This document shows positions 34,501-48,153 of a stretch of DNA of 64,000 bases, in pieces (the first letter of the stretch is position 1; every line of letters starts with the position of its first letter). A program made the position numbers and the translations under genes. Under the pieces are notes generated by a model. The model made no database searches, had not been told where the DNA came from, and was given only the letters and a program-made list of their open reading frames with translations. This DNA comes from Euborellia annulipes (taxonomy: Eukaryota; Arthropoda; Insecta; Dermaptera; Anisolabididae). Location of the stretch: assembly GCA_023213315.1 (NCBI GenBank), contig JAKCPI010015836.1:1-64000 (forward strand), given 5' to 3'.

Positions 34501-37500
34501 TTGTTTTAAATTGAATTTCAACCAGATTGCTTGGTTATGGCAATTAACCCCAAAAAGATCGCTCGCACGTCAGATAAAGAATAGAATAATAGAAAAACTT
34601 TAAAGAAAGAAAAGGTGACCAAGAGAGTGAGATTGGTGTGAGAAAATAAAATAGAAAAAAGAGATAGAAAAAAAGATAGAGAAAGAGATGGATGGCAAGT
34701 AGCCGGTACCTCCATCAACTGTAGATTTCGTTGTTCTCGCTCTCGCCTGATGGCTTCCTGTCTTTCGCAGCGTTCTTGTTCTTTCATCAATCTGGGGAAA
34801 AAAATAGAAATTTTTTATAAATTTTAGTTTTTGAATTATTAAAATTCGGATTTTTTATTAGTTTAAAATTGTAGAGTAGAATTACGGTATGCTGAAAATT
34901 ATAAAGAAAAGAGCGATTGCAGCAACGTTTATTTCGATTATTAGTCACTTCAACCCGTCGTTTCGGTCAGATATACGACCATCCTCAGGGCTGAAGCGTG
35001 TCAACAAAATTCCTCAAAAAGTCGAATGGCGCAATTGTGTAAATTATTTCTTGCCATTTAATAAGGATCAAAGACCATGGAGCAAGGTTAGATAATACCT
35101 AGACAGCTTGGAATATTGGAGCAATTGCACAATAATGACAATATTGCAGCAACATTGCTGCAATATTGCAGAGCAATATCCCAAGCTCTCTGGGTATTAA
35201 ACCTTACAGGGAATACTGCAGCAACATTGCCGCAATAATCCTGCACGTTACAAAGAGGCGGACATAGGAATATTGCAGCAATATTCCAAGCTGTCTGGGT
35301 AATAAGGTTTGTTCTAATTAAAAATCTGTCTGTGTGTCGGGGTTCAATTTAAAGCATGAGGGAATTGAGCTAGAAGGTTGAAATTTTATATTGAAATTAG
35401 ACACCCACCTAGGGCGTGAAAATATGCTTTTAATCAAAATCGGCTAAAAAGTACTAGTACTTTACTGATGTAGTTTTTCAGTTTTTTTCGATTTTCTCAA
35501 AATTCGCCACCAAGGATTTTGATTAAAATTCAAAAATCAATTTTTTTAGACTGCCCTTTAAAATGTACATTCTCATTTTGCCATTAAAATCTTCTAAAGA
35601 CCACTTTACTCTTGTACTTCATAGAAAATATGGAAGAAATGGTAACAGAATGTAAATATTTTCCCATATTTATAAATTTTATTTTTTGAATTCTAATATA
35701 TCGGCGGAAACTAAATATATGTCGACACAAAAAATCTGGTGCGACAGTCACACCAGATTTTTATTTTAATACTTGTAAATCATGGTTAGTTGTATCATTA
35801 GCATTAGCCGACAAAAAAAAATCTCATACATACACATTTTTAACTTCTCTTTCTTCCTCTTTTATCACTAATTAAAATATCAATTTTTATTTATAAATTT
35901 AACAACAAATTTGATATTTGCATTTTACATTCAAATTAAATAATCATAAATACACATATTTTTCGGTTCATTTGAAAGAATAAAAAAAAAAAAAAGAAGA
36001 ATATTCTAATAAATTTATTAGAATTAGTAGAAGTGGAGGCGTTACCTGAATTGTTCCTTTTGCCGGGCAGCGTCCTCCTTAGCAATTCTCCTGGCCTCTT
36101 GAGCTGCCATCGCCGCTTTGCTTTTCTCAAACTGCTGTTGCAACTTGAGCTCATGCGCCATCCTTTTTTTGGGGGGTGAAAGGTTGTATTTTATTTATAT
36201 TAATTACTATTAAACCGAAAAAATGTGTATTTAATTGTGTTAAAAATTCTCTAAGCTTAAATTCTAAAATTGACCCGATTTTCATAAACAGGACCATGTT
36301 CAAACTCACAAACATTTTTCAGAGATATAATAATTATTCTTACTTTGAACATATTGATAGAAAAACAATTTAGAAATCTAATTCGTTTTGATACGTTGAG
36401 CTTGAAGATGATCTCTAACGAGTTTTGTATTTATAAATATATACAAATATTATCTTTTATTTAGCAGTCAAGTCTGTCATTTAAATTTTTTAAATAATAG
36501 AAATATTTGTATAAAATAATTGCTATTTATAGTCGTTTTTAAAAGGAAGAGGTCATGTACAAGTGATGTCTTTTTTCCATTTTTTAGGTATTACTTATTA
36601 GTAAATTGGTTTTAATGATTTTTTTTTAATGTTTTTGTTTAGTATCAATAATAATATTATTTATTCTATTTAAGAATTAGTTAAGAGAAAGAAAGAATTG
36701 TTTACCATTTTTTGCTTTTCTAATCTAATTATTTATTGGAATTTTAAAGAGATAATAGTAGTATAATCACCTGACTTGCTCCTTTTGTCTAGCAGCTTCC
36801 TCCTTGGCAATCCTCCTGGCTTCTTTAGCTGCCATTGCCGCTTTGCCTTTCTCAAGCTGTTGTTGTATCTTGAGCTCATGCGCCAATCTTGCAGCTTCCA
36901 GCCTGAAAAAATTTAAATCGTTAATGAAAATAATAATTTTTTTTTATTGTTCTAACAGGAAAATTATGATGCTGTTAAATTCATCAATTAAAATTTACTC
37001 CTTATTTTGCTAATTTTTTTTTTTAATTTGTAGCAAATTTGTATAAATGCAAAATTTTAATTGATAAAAATAGGGTGAACATGAGTCAACCTTAATATCA
37101 TTTAAAGCGGTTACAGAGACCATTATAAATGAAATTATATGAAACCTGATTGTTGTTATGAACTTTTGAATATCTAAACATGTCTGAAATTGACTGGCAA
37201 AGCATATCCAATTATAACAATATAGAGTCAACTACTTCAGTTCAATTAGGAAATGAAAAATTAATAAGATTCGTATGCTATGTGGGAAGTCCCTCTATTC
37301 TAATCCAATTTGAAAACGTGTCCAGTTATTCAAGAGTTCTTAGCCTGAGGAATGTAACTATTTATTTAAGAAATAAAAAGAACTTTTGAGAAATGTATTT
37401 ATTATCAATATGAGCAACTTGAAACTGTTAGAGAGTATAGGTAGGTATATGAAATTACTAATAATTTCTAGAGGTACTGTTTAAGCAAACATACCTTGTG

Positions 37501-40500
37501 GCTGGAGTTGGGGGTGGACCTCGCGCGTTCCTCAGGGCTTTGGTCAGACGTAAATCCTCCAAATGTTTTGAAACTTGATCAGCTGAGAGTCGTAAATAAT
37601 CATCACCCATAGATGTCGGCTGAAGGAATTCACCGAGAAGTGTTTTACTACTGAAGCTAAAGTTGTCTCGTGTCAAATCCTTAATTCCATTCTTTTCCAG
37701 ATACTAAAATTTAGAAAACAAAAATGTTACGATTTTTATAAATAACACAGGTCAACAAATTTTTTTTTTTTTTTGTTTCTGTTCTAATGCTGGAATTCTG
37801 ATTCTAGACACCGTAAAACAATTAAATTTCCATTTTTTGTTTTTAAAGTTTGCTTTTGTTTAATTCAAAACAGCCCATACAAACATAAAATAAATACAAA
37901 AAATATTCATTTTACAACTTGATTTCTTGTTATTGTTTATCGCAAATCTTAAATTAAAAACTCCGAATTTCCGCAAAAACTATCCTAATCGTAATCTCTA
38001 TATAATTTAAAATAAAGTTGTATATATAACAATTTTCCCAAAAATTCGAAAAATTACTCTAGTTTCACAAAAGCAAACTTTGATAAAAAATTATTTTTCC
38101 CTTTATTTTTAACGAAGGAGAAACGAAAATTTCATATGCAGAAGCCAGACCCAAAAATCGTGATGACCGGTGTAATTTTTAAGATAAAATAATAATGAAA
38201 ATGGACCTTAAGAACATCAGGGTATTGTTTGAAACGACGACCATCCGGGGAAAAGTAAGCCACTTCGCCACGAACGCCTCCAGTTCTGCTGACTCCAGTG
38301 ACAAGAGTTTCTCTTCGCCATCCTCTTTCGAGAGGAACGCGTAGGAGTACGTCATCACTTGGCTCCATTCTCCGTCGTTTCACAGCTGGACCTATAAATG
38401 ATATATATTTAGAATAAACTTAATATTGTTTTAAATTAAAGGACATACCCTGACCATCGATATCACGACGACCTTCTCCATCCACTCCTTCCCCATGTAG
38501 TGCAGAGGCGTCATCATCTGAGTCGCTAGGAGAACCACACGGGTCTTCAGAACCGCCGCTAACGCTATCGCTGCTTACATCGGGAGGTGAGCTGTCTTCG
38601 CTTAGGAGGTGACCATCGAAGGTCTTAGCGAGGCCTGACAGCATCGAGCCTGGCATTGCAGCTGCTGCCGCCAATACCATGGCCCTCGTATGCGCCTTTT
38701 CGTCGGCGCGAGACACGGACTGAAAATAGAGTTTATATATAAAATTCTATAAATTTTGAATTTTCAATTGAGAGCTTACCAAATGTCGTTTTCGATTATC
38801 GATCTCGTTGTTCAAAATATAAGATTTGTCCATCATCATCATTTCTTCACCTTCACGGTGTGTAATCTCGTCATATTCACCGTGTTCTGTAATCACAAAA
38901 AAAAAAAAATATTATCGTAGAAGAGAAAGATGTCCAAATTGATGTTAAATTACCTTTGGAGAGAGAAGCGTGTTGTAGATGTTGTTGTAGCTGGGCGGCC
39001 TGGATGTTGGCCTTGAGCAGTGATACTTGGTGATTGGCAGCTGAGATCTCGAGACCGGGCGATGGCTTAATACCGAGTGCTCGACTTTGTGCCAGAAGAG
39101 AGGCTACCGTATTCTTTTTCGGCTTAGATACCCCTCGTCCAAGATTCCGAGGACGTCCGTCCTGCACATGATCCAAAAACATACTCTTATAAGTATTAGG
39201 AAGATAAGATTTAAGACGTTTGTCTTGGGGAGGGCACCTTGTGGGGAAGCACCTGAGTGGATTCGCTCTCTTCACTGCCCGATGACGGCCTAGGTGAATC
39301 GGCAGCGGCGAAAAGTTGTGCCAGAGAAGGGCTGGGACTGGCTGGGATAGAGGCAAGCACGCCGGCGCCAGTACCGGTGCTTGAACCGCCCACACGACGT
39401 GGCTTTGGCCCGGGCTTACGACGCGCCGCCGCCGCAGCTGCCGCTGCTGCCGCCGCCGATAACGCCGCTTTGTAACATATAAAAGCAACACGTTAATTCA
39501 ACATCAACCATCTCTTTTCCCCTCTCACTCCTTTTATATGTTCCCTAATTATAAAGCTTGCTCCTTTCTCTCTTAAATCAATACTAATTTGTATACGTAT
39601 TATATACTGAGTGAATATAAAAATTTAATGACATGTTTTTTGTAAACCTTAAAAATAAAAGTGTGTAAAAGTTCCCAAAAAAAGAAAGAAACTCAAAGTA
39701 CTATAAGTTGAGAAAATATAGTCTATATCTTTCGTCGTCTGGAGAATTTGGAAATATTCACAATAATAAGGAAAGGAAGACGAATTCTTGATTTATTATT
39801 GTGAAACTTATTGACAAATGGAAATTAAAAAGTGATAGAAAAGAGACTTTGTGTCTATCTAGTCACTTTTGTTTTTGTAAAGTTCAAGAAAGAGATTATA
39901 TTTACAATTTCTTGAGCCTTTATGAATAGATGACTGTTCGCATATCGAAGAAATAATTTTTGGTCGTCCTGTACTTGTTTTATTTCAAGTTGTTCGGATA
40001 TTAAATCACTAGGAGGTAAATATATATCATATGAAAATTTTCGCCTTTTACCAATTTTAATAAAAAAATAGTTGCAATTTGTCTTGTTTTTTTATATAAA
40101 GATATTTTTTACAAATTACTTGGATAAAATTATTTTAGAAAAACAAAAATAAAATTATTTATATGAAATATTAATTAAAACTCTTATTTCTTTGGCTTTC
40201 TTTTTTTTCTTAATCAAAACTATTATTTGAATAAATTAAAATTAATAATAATTTATAAATAAATTGTATCCAAGGTATATTGTATCTAGTAGAAATTAAT
40301 TTATTCATTTGAGAAATATTTTTTTTTTAATTTAATAATTAAAAGATAATTTTTGTTGTGATAAAAAAAGAAAATTAAAAAAAAAATTAAATTTAATAAT
40401 TTTTCCATATTGTATTAAATTTTTTTAAATTAATTTATTTTTCAACTTTGGACCCCATCCCTATTTATTTTATTTGATTGATTGCCTAAATTTCTGCCGC

Positions 40501-43500
40501 ATGAGACGGACTGTCAACTCCTGACACCTAGCACAAGGGGAAAGAATTCTACCTCTGTGCTACGGCAGTGAATATTGTTTTTATTTAATAATATTCTGTT
40601 GCCTTAGTAACTATATATTTTTAACATAACAAAAGGAATAGAGTTGATTTATGTTAGCAACCGACATGTTGTTTATCAAATTGTAAGTATTATTAATTTA
40701 TATTTTGTGTATGATATTTGATGCCTTAAATGAGGATTTGTTCTCTAAGCATGTTGAGCAAATAAATTTCTCAAAATTCTCTAATTTTCTTTATTATTAG
40801 GATATTTATTTATAAAATTTTACTCACAATGCGAGGTCCTGTCCTGTAAGGAGGCGCCAAGAGAGGCTGACAACGAGGTAAGACTGCTGAGTGCTGAGAG
40901 ACTGAGTGAAGCATCAGGAGCCGTAATTGAAAGTGAGGATAGAGGTTGAGATGAAGCCGACGTGACCAATGAAGAGGCTGAGGTGGAGGTCGTCGGTGGG
41001 TAGGCCGGCGGCGGTTGTGTCTGCGTTTGTGTTTGCGATTGCGGTTGCGATGACTGTGATGATGATGACTGTGTTTGGCTTGACTTGAGAGAAAGGTTTA
41101 GAGGAGCCTCCGATTCGGAGTCGCCAGAACCAAAGGTAGGGATGTTGAGTGGGACGGCGCCGTTCGCACCTGACAGTTTAATCACCTCTACACGATCGGG
41201 ATTACTTCCGCCACTGTCTCGGAAGTCTAGACCGCCAGGATCCTGCCAAGCAAGATAATAATTCAGTTATGATCTTTGAAGTTAAAAAACTTCAAATTGA
41301 AAGAATAAAAAAAAAGCTAAAAGAAATAAAGGGGCAGTTAGCATGCATGAAAGAAGAAGAAAAGAATACTTAGTGAGCGACGCTTTAACAACATCTGGGG
41401 CCTGCGAGACTTAAGGAGAAATGCAAGGATACCGACCAGCGTCCTGGCCCGACGGTGTCCTCGGGATCCTGCGCCGGTCCTTTCGATCAGCAATCCTGTG
41501 GAGGAATGCGTGGGCAAGACACTGACCGAAGGCGGATCCAAGGAGATGGTCTTCTTCCGTCCTCGGTTGGTTGTTCCCGGCACTTTGGGTCCGACGATTG
41601 AGCTCGTATACTTGATGATCTCGGTGTCGGGTGGTAAACGGACGCCTCCCAGCAACGCCGCAGGATCACTGCACAGCCATACAGGTGAGCCTGGTGATGA
41701 TACCCACAGCCTCCCGTCCCCGTCAAGTCCCGCATCCCCATCTACAAGTATCCGTCCATCTTCGTCCATGAGTAACCCTCCATGCCACACCCACGACATC
41801 CTAAATCTTCCTAATCCTAAAAAACACGTAACGTTTTCAAATAAAGAACACGTTTTGTTTGTTTGTTTATTCTCATGAAAATAAAATTTTCCAATTACAC
41901 GTCTCTTGGGCTACTTGATTGTTGATTTTTCTAATAATAATAATCGGACTATTAATTTTCAAGAATGACTCATTGTAATTAACAAAGATCAGGTTACAAG
42001 TTATCCCAATTAGATTTCAGTAATTCTACTTTTTTTTAAATTTAATTATTCCTTTAATTTTCAAAAACTAACGAATTAATTTGTTTTAAAAATTAAATTA
42101 ATTTTGGTTATGTTCTTCGCAAATTTCAAATATAAAAACTTATACCCCAAAAACGGTTAATTTGATATTTGTGAAATATTTTATATTTATATCTATTTAC
42201 TGATTTTTATTTAAATAAACATGCATAAAAAAAAGTTTTAATTTTAATAAAGAAATGAATGGAAAAGAAGGACGGGAGAAAAAGAAAAAATTTTAATGTC
42301 TCAAAATAAACTTGGATTTAAAAAATAATTTTCGAAATTAAAATAATAATGTAAATCATTTTTTAAGAGAAGCAATTGAAAAAAAATTTATATCACCATA
42401 TGGGGATACGAACCAATAAAAAATTTCCAACTCTATTATACAGTATATATTGTATATTAAAAAGTATAGAAATTAGATTTATTATTATTGCGTGCGCAGA
42501 ATTTTAGGGTTGCCTTGACAGAGGTTAATTAGTCAAAAATGCAACCTCCCCCTCCACCAACATTACACTATTAATTTTTTTATTCAAATAGCATCTCTCT
42601 AGCTGGTTGGCTGGGGTATTGTAAGAAAAAATTTTACAAAATGAAATTGTACTATTAGCCTAATTAAAAATTGGTCCCCAATTACAAAACTTTTTGTTTC
42701 AACTCAATTTCCCTGGCCGCAAAAAATTATCTCTCCCGGTCGCAGAAGCCTTCCAAAATGTATATATATATATTATAAAGAAATGACAAGATGGAGAGGG
42801 AGAGGGTGAAAATATCCAAATGACATATAAAAGCAAAAAAAATTATTTTTCATTGCTCCTCTTAATTTATGTAAATTAAAAATAATTGAACGGAAAAAAT
42901 ATTAAAACGAAAAAATACTTAATTTTGAATATTAATAAATTGAAAAGAAGAAATGATTGAACACTCACCCGCCTTCAATTCCAGGACTAGAACTGGCAAA
43001 ACGGGGCAAAAAGATGTCAATAAATAGGCAAAATATTTATAAAAATTTTAGTAGAAAATAATTAATTAATTCATTTCAAATAGTTAAATATAAAAGAACA
43101 AATTTATATATGTATACAATTTTAAGGGCAGAGTGAAATAAACAATTATTTTCTCCCCCGAATCCAGACACAAAATTCAAAGGAAAAAGTTGTTTGTAGA
43201 TGGCCGTAAGGAAAATCAATTTAATTCTAAGGACCGTCGGCCAAAAATAAATACTTTTGCGTATTATCCGTTTATTTGTAGATATTTCGATCTCAATGAT
43301 ATAGAATCATCCTCAGTTGATTGTACTGAGGATGATTCTATATCATTGGGATCGAAATATCTACTAATAAACGGAAAATAGGCAAAAGTATTTGTTTTTG
43401 GCCTAGGGTCCTTAGAATTAAATCAAAAGTTAGTAAAAGAATTAGATTTTCGGTTTAGCTGTGGTTTATTTGTAAAAATTACAACATTTCGACTAATCAT

Positions 43501-46500
43501 TCTGTGGCCTTCTTCAGGTACAATTCAGCTTACAAAGGTCAACAATCTCGATTGGGCACTACAGATGTAACAACCTTTGTAATCTTAGCTGAATTGTACC
43601 TGAAGAAGGCCACAGAATGAGTGGCCGAAACGTTGTAATTTTTACAAATAAACCACAGCTAAACTAAAAATCTAATTCTTTTACTAATGATAACAACTGT
43701 GAAAGCCCTAAAGCCTAAACTCCAAAGCAAAGTGTTTATTTAAATTATTATAAATAAAAACCCTAGTTTGTTACCATCCCATTGACCAAAAATAGCCAAT
43801 AAGGATTTTTAGATAAATAATGGAAACTGTCTCTGTTGCCCTCTTCGCCTTGTTACACCTAGATCCAAAAATTTTTTATACTTATACCTACTAATTTAAT
43901 AGTATGAGTAAATTTACTTGTATTTGAAATGAATTTTCTTTTTTTTTCCTTTTTTCGACAAATAATTTAAGTAGGTTTATGTTATAATAAATAAGAAGCA
44001 TGCAAGGGCCAAGGTTAAATAAGTGCTTACCTAACTATTCCGGGAGGTGTAAGGTGTGCAGGCGATTCTTGTTCTTTCTCCCTTTCTCTCTCTCGTTCAC
44101 GTTCCCTTTCCCGTTCTCTTTCACGTTCCCTCTCACGTTCACGTTCGCGTTCCTTCTCCCGTTCACGTTCACGCTCCCGTTCTCGCTCTCTTTCTCTCTC
44201 ACGTTCACGCTCTTTCTCACGCTCGCGTTCTCGTTCTCGTTCTCTTTCGCGTTCACGTTCTCTCTCGCGTTCACGGTGATGCGAGGCCGCTACCGCAGCA
44301 GCAGAGCTGGCGCTTGTAATGGCCAACCCGGAGGACGTAGGCGTTGACTTGGAGCTCGTCTTCGCCTTGCTGCATGAAGAACTGCCCACTGCAATGATAA
44401 GCCATATTTTTAATTTGCCGTCAGATATGATCTAAATCATTGGTTTAAAAAAATATAAATTTATATTAAGCCAGAGTAAAAAAAAAAAATTAGATACGTA
44501 GGGCTTGTAGCTGGTAGTTCAATCAGGATAGGTGAGAAGAAGAAGAAAATTTGCAGCTAGTTGTCCTGATTTATCTTGCGACGTGACCATCGTCTATCTT
44601 GATCACTTAATTTTCAATTGTATTCTAACTAATATAATTTATTTATATTCATATTTGTATCTCTTCAAGTTCTATGAATGATATATGATTGAATTATATA
44701 ATTTACATATATTTAACAGCCATTTGTTCTGAGAATGATCCCAACCGGGATCGAAATGTCAACATAATGGGAATAAAAATAATGAAATATAACTAGCTAC
44801 GAATTTTCTTCTTCTTCTCACCTATCCTCAAAAAAAATTCCAAGACATATGGACCCAAAATTATTTCTTTTATTGTGTTCCAGGCTGACGTTTCGGCCAC
44901 TGGTCTAGCCCATCATAAGAACCGGGGGTGAAAATAAATGAAATTTTAATTTGAAATGAAAATAAAATTTTTTTTTCTGAATAAAAATAAAATTTTAATT
45001 TTGAATGAAATTTAAAATTTCATTTATTCTCTCCTCCCGCTCTGAAGATGGTCTAGACCAGTGACCGAAAAGTCAGTCTGGAACGGCACAATAAAAGAAA
45101 TAATTTTTGGTGCATATATATGTCTTGAAATTTTTTTTTTGACTCGGTCTTAAAAATACTTCCACCCACAAAGTTTTATCTCATTCATATAAAAAAATAT
45201 TTTTTTATTTATTCCTATTTATAAAATTGATCGCTAATATTAACGCCTCCCCTTAGACTAGTCCGCGCCTCCCAGTTTGGAAAACGTTGATCTAAATAAT
45301 GTCAATTTTTAAGAACACTATTTTATCCCGGTATGAGGATTAATAATAATTTCTAAATAAGTTAGCACATTAACTTACCGTGGGGTGCGAGTGAGGGAAG
45401 CCCTGGATAGCCGGATAGGAGGCTCTCGGTAGGAGCAGGAAGTCCCGCAAATGGGAGTCCGCTGGCTGCGGCTGAAGCCTGTAATCGTGCCAGGTAGTCT
45501 TGCGTGGCGGCAACGTGTGATGCCATAGCCCACCACGCAGCACTTGCAGGATTGATACCGAGACTTGCCGCTTGACTTGCAGCTACACTTAAAGTACCAA
45601 GTCCTCCATAGGCACCTGCAGCAGCGGCTGCTGCAGCGGCGGCGGCTGCCGCTGACGTAGGTGAATGATGTGAGGGGCCGGCGGCAGCGCCACCCCCTGA
45701 TCCACCGCCTGCAGCACCTGCACCGGCCATCATCGCAAAAGCTGCAGCGCTTGGCCCCAGATGATGTGCAGCTCCACCGCCAAACCCTGCCGGCATCCCA
45801 CCGAAGAGGGAATGTGCGCCTGCAAAAAAAAAAATAAAATAAAATAAAAATAATAAAATACCATCATTTAGAAATAATCTATCAAGAGAATAATTAAATT
45901 TAAAGATTTCTGGGACAAGATCTTTGCTTTCTTTAACTACAAACAAATAGCAGTCGGAACAAATTTTCTCATCTATCACATATTGATACCTTTGAATCCC
46001 TTCTCATTTGTTTAAATTAATCCCAAAATAAATTCAAATTTTATTACTATAAAAATATTAAATAAGTTTCGCTTTTTTTTTTCTTTCTAATCACTTTTTA
46101 ACTAAGATATATTGAATAAATGATAGCTTGGGAATAAAATGTCTGTTTGTTCAGCAAATAGCATGAATATTAAACGCTCCTGAATATTTGAGGCGCGCCC
46201 CCGGCTTTTGTCACGGCTGCTATTCAAGTCAGCATCACGTAAAATATCAAGAAAGGCACAAATCACCTTGGAAAAGCATCAATTATTAAAATATAAAGAA
46301 AAAAAAAGCACTGGAGCTTATAATAGAATTGCTAAATAACGAAGAAGAATCCCATTTCTTTTGTTAAAATCATCGTTAGGCGGGGAAAAGAAAAACTTCA
46401 ATTTCTATGCGAAGTAAATATTAATCAATTGAATAATGATCAAAGAGAAGCAATGAAATCATCTCGCTAATTAAATTTTAACTAAACTCGATACAATAAC

Positions 46501-48106
46501 GTGAATAATAATTTCAAATATTCATATATATAGTCCAAATTGAAAGTTGAGTCCTGTGCTTGTCACACCAGGTTTTTTGTGTCGGGATTTATTTTTTTTA
46601 ATTAATTTTTTGGACGGTTTTAACCACTTTTGACGGGTACCCTGGTCAAAATCTAAAAATGTGGTTTTTTTAACCACCCTAGAATTAAGTAGTCTTTGAC
46701 CGATTTTGTTCAAAAGCTTCTACGTCTCAGGGGGATGCCTAACTTTAATGTAAAATTTCAACCTCCAAGCTCTTTTCGTTTGTGAGATATTTTGTTCACA
46801 GACAGACAGACCATGTTGCAAAGACCACTTTTTTGGACTCAAGGGACCTCAAAACGTCTATACCCATCAAAATCTCGCATCGAATTTTTGACATGAATCC
46901 TATACTTTCCCTCTATATTATATATATGATTATAAAATGATAAATGTAAAATCATAAACAATAATTTATATAAACAGTATTATATATATATTAGTATATT
47001 CATGAATATGGTGCATAAGTCACTACATCAAAGTGCTCCCGTCTTACTTATGTATTATGTGACAACTCATTTACGATTCAACGCTTCTACTCATGTATAT
47101 TTTGTTGTCTCATTAATTTAGTTAAAAGAAATAGAAAGAAGTAAAAATTGTAAAAATTTCATTTCATTTCATTAAAAAAAAACCAAATATATTTGAGGAC
47201 CCACCGGGATATCCCCGGCATACAATTTTTTTCTTAATTCCGTTAATTTAAAGGTGAATTCTGTACTTGTTTACCAGAATATATATACAAATCAAATTTT
47301 AAAAATTTTTACATTCAAAATAAAATTTTATTCAAAAAAAAAAAAATTTTTCTCAAATCTCGGGTGGAGATGATTAAATACCCCCTTTACCCCACACCCC
47401 GTGTATCCGCACATGAGACCAGAACTAGATGTCAATACATAGACAGATTACAATTTTTTTTTTTTTTTAAATCACATGTATAATACCTTGTGGAGCATCT
47501 GGCCATTAAATTAGTTTATCATTTTTTTTTTAAATAAATATATGGTCAAAAAATACGTTTTAAATATCTGATGAAAAAACTTACTGGAGGAGGTTGGAGT
47601 GACACTAGTTTCCCCGCGAGGCCAATAAGCTGAAACAAAACAAAACAATTCGTATATTATTATCTCATACTGTATGTATTTAAATATAAAATAAAAACAT
47701 GTAATGTTCAATGTTAAGCCTTTAGGCAGTGAAAAATGTTTTAATAAAAAAAATGTTCATGTAATTGTACTATGATATACAAGACCTTTATTTCTAGTAG
47801 TGTATTTAATAGAGATGAATTAATTCTTAATCTACGAATCTGATCCCCTTTATTTTTAGACATTTGAGCCCATTCTTATTTATTCAAATTAGTAGCCAAT
47901 TGAATAAATTTTCGAATAAACTTTATCTCAAACGTTTTAAATATTAATATAATAAAGTACTCTCACAACAATATCACAAATTAAATCACTCTATGCTTTT
48001 AAAAACATCAAATATGCAAAGGATCAATGTCAAACTTTTTTTTTTTAATTCATTTTAAAAAATTAGAAAGAGAAAAAAACATGAAAATATTATAAGTATG
48101 TGAGTG

Positions 48107-48153
<47 letters not shown>

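Noticed and set aside
41487..41878. Alternative ORFs on both strands over BAZ2 exon 6
   Set aside because: The frame with [10 protein letters not shown] and RGRKK joins exons 5 and 7 in phase; the others are shadows.
44000..44347. Plus-strand ORFs rich in Phe/Leu/Ser opposite the Arg-Glu exon
   Set aside because: Mirror-strand reading of the purine-rich BAZ2 exon 4; no splice context or domain of its own.
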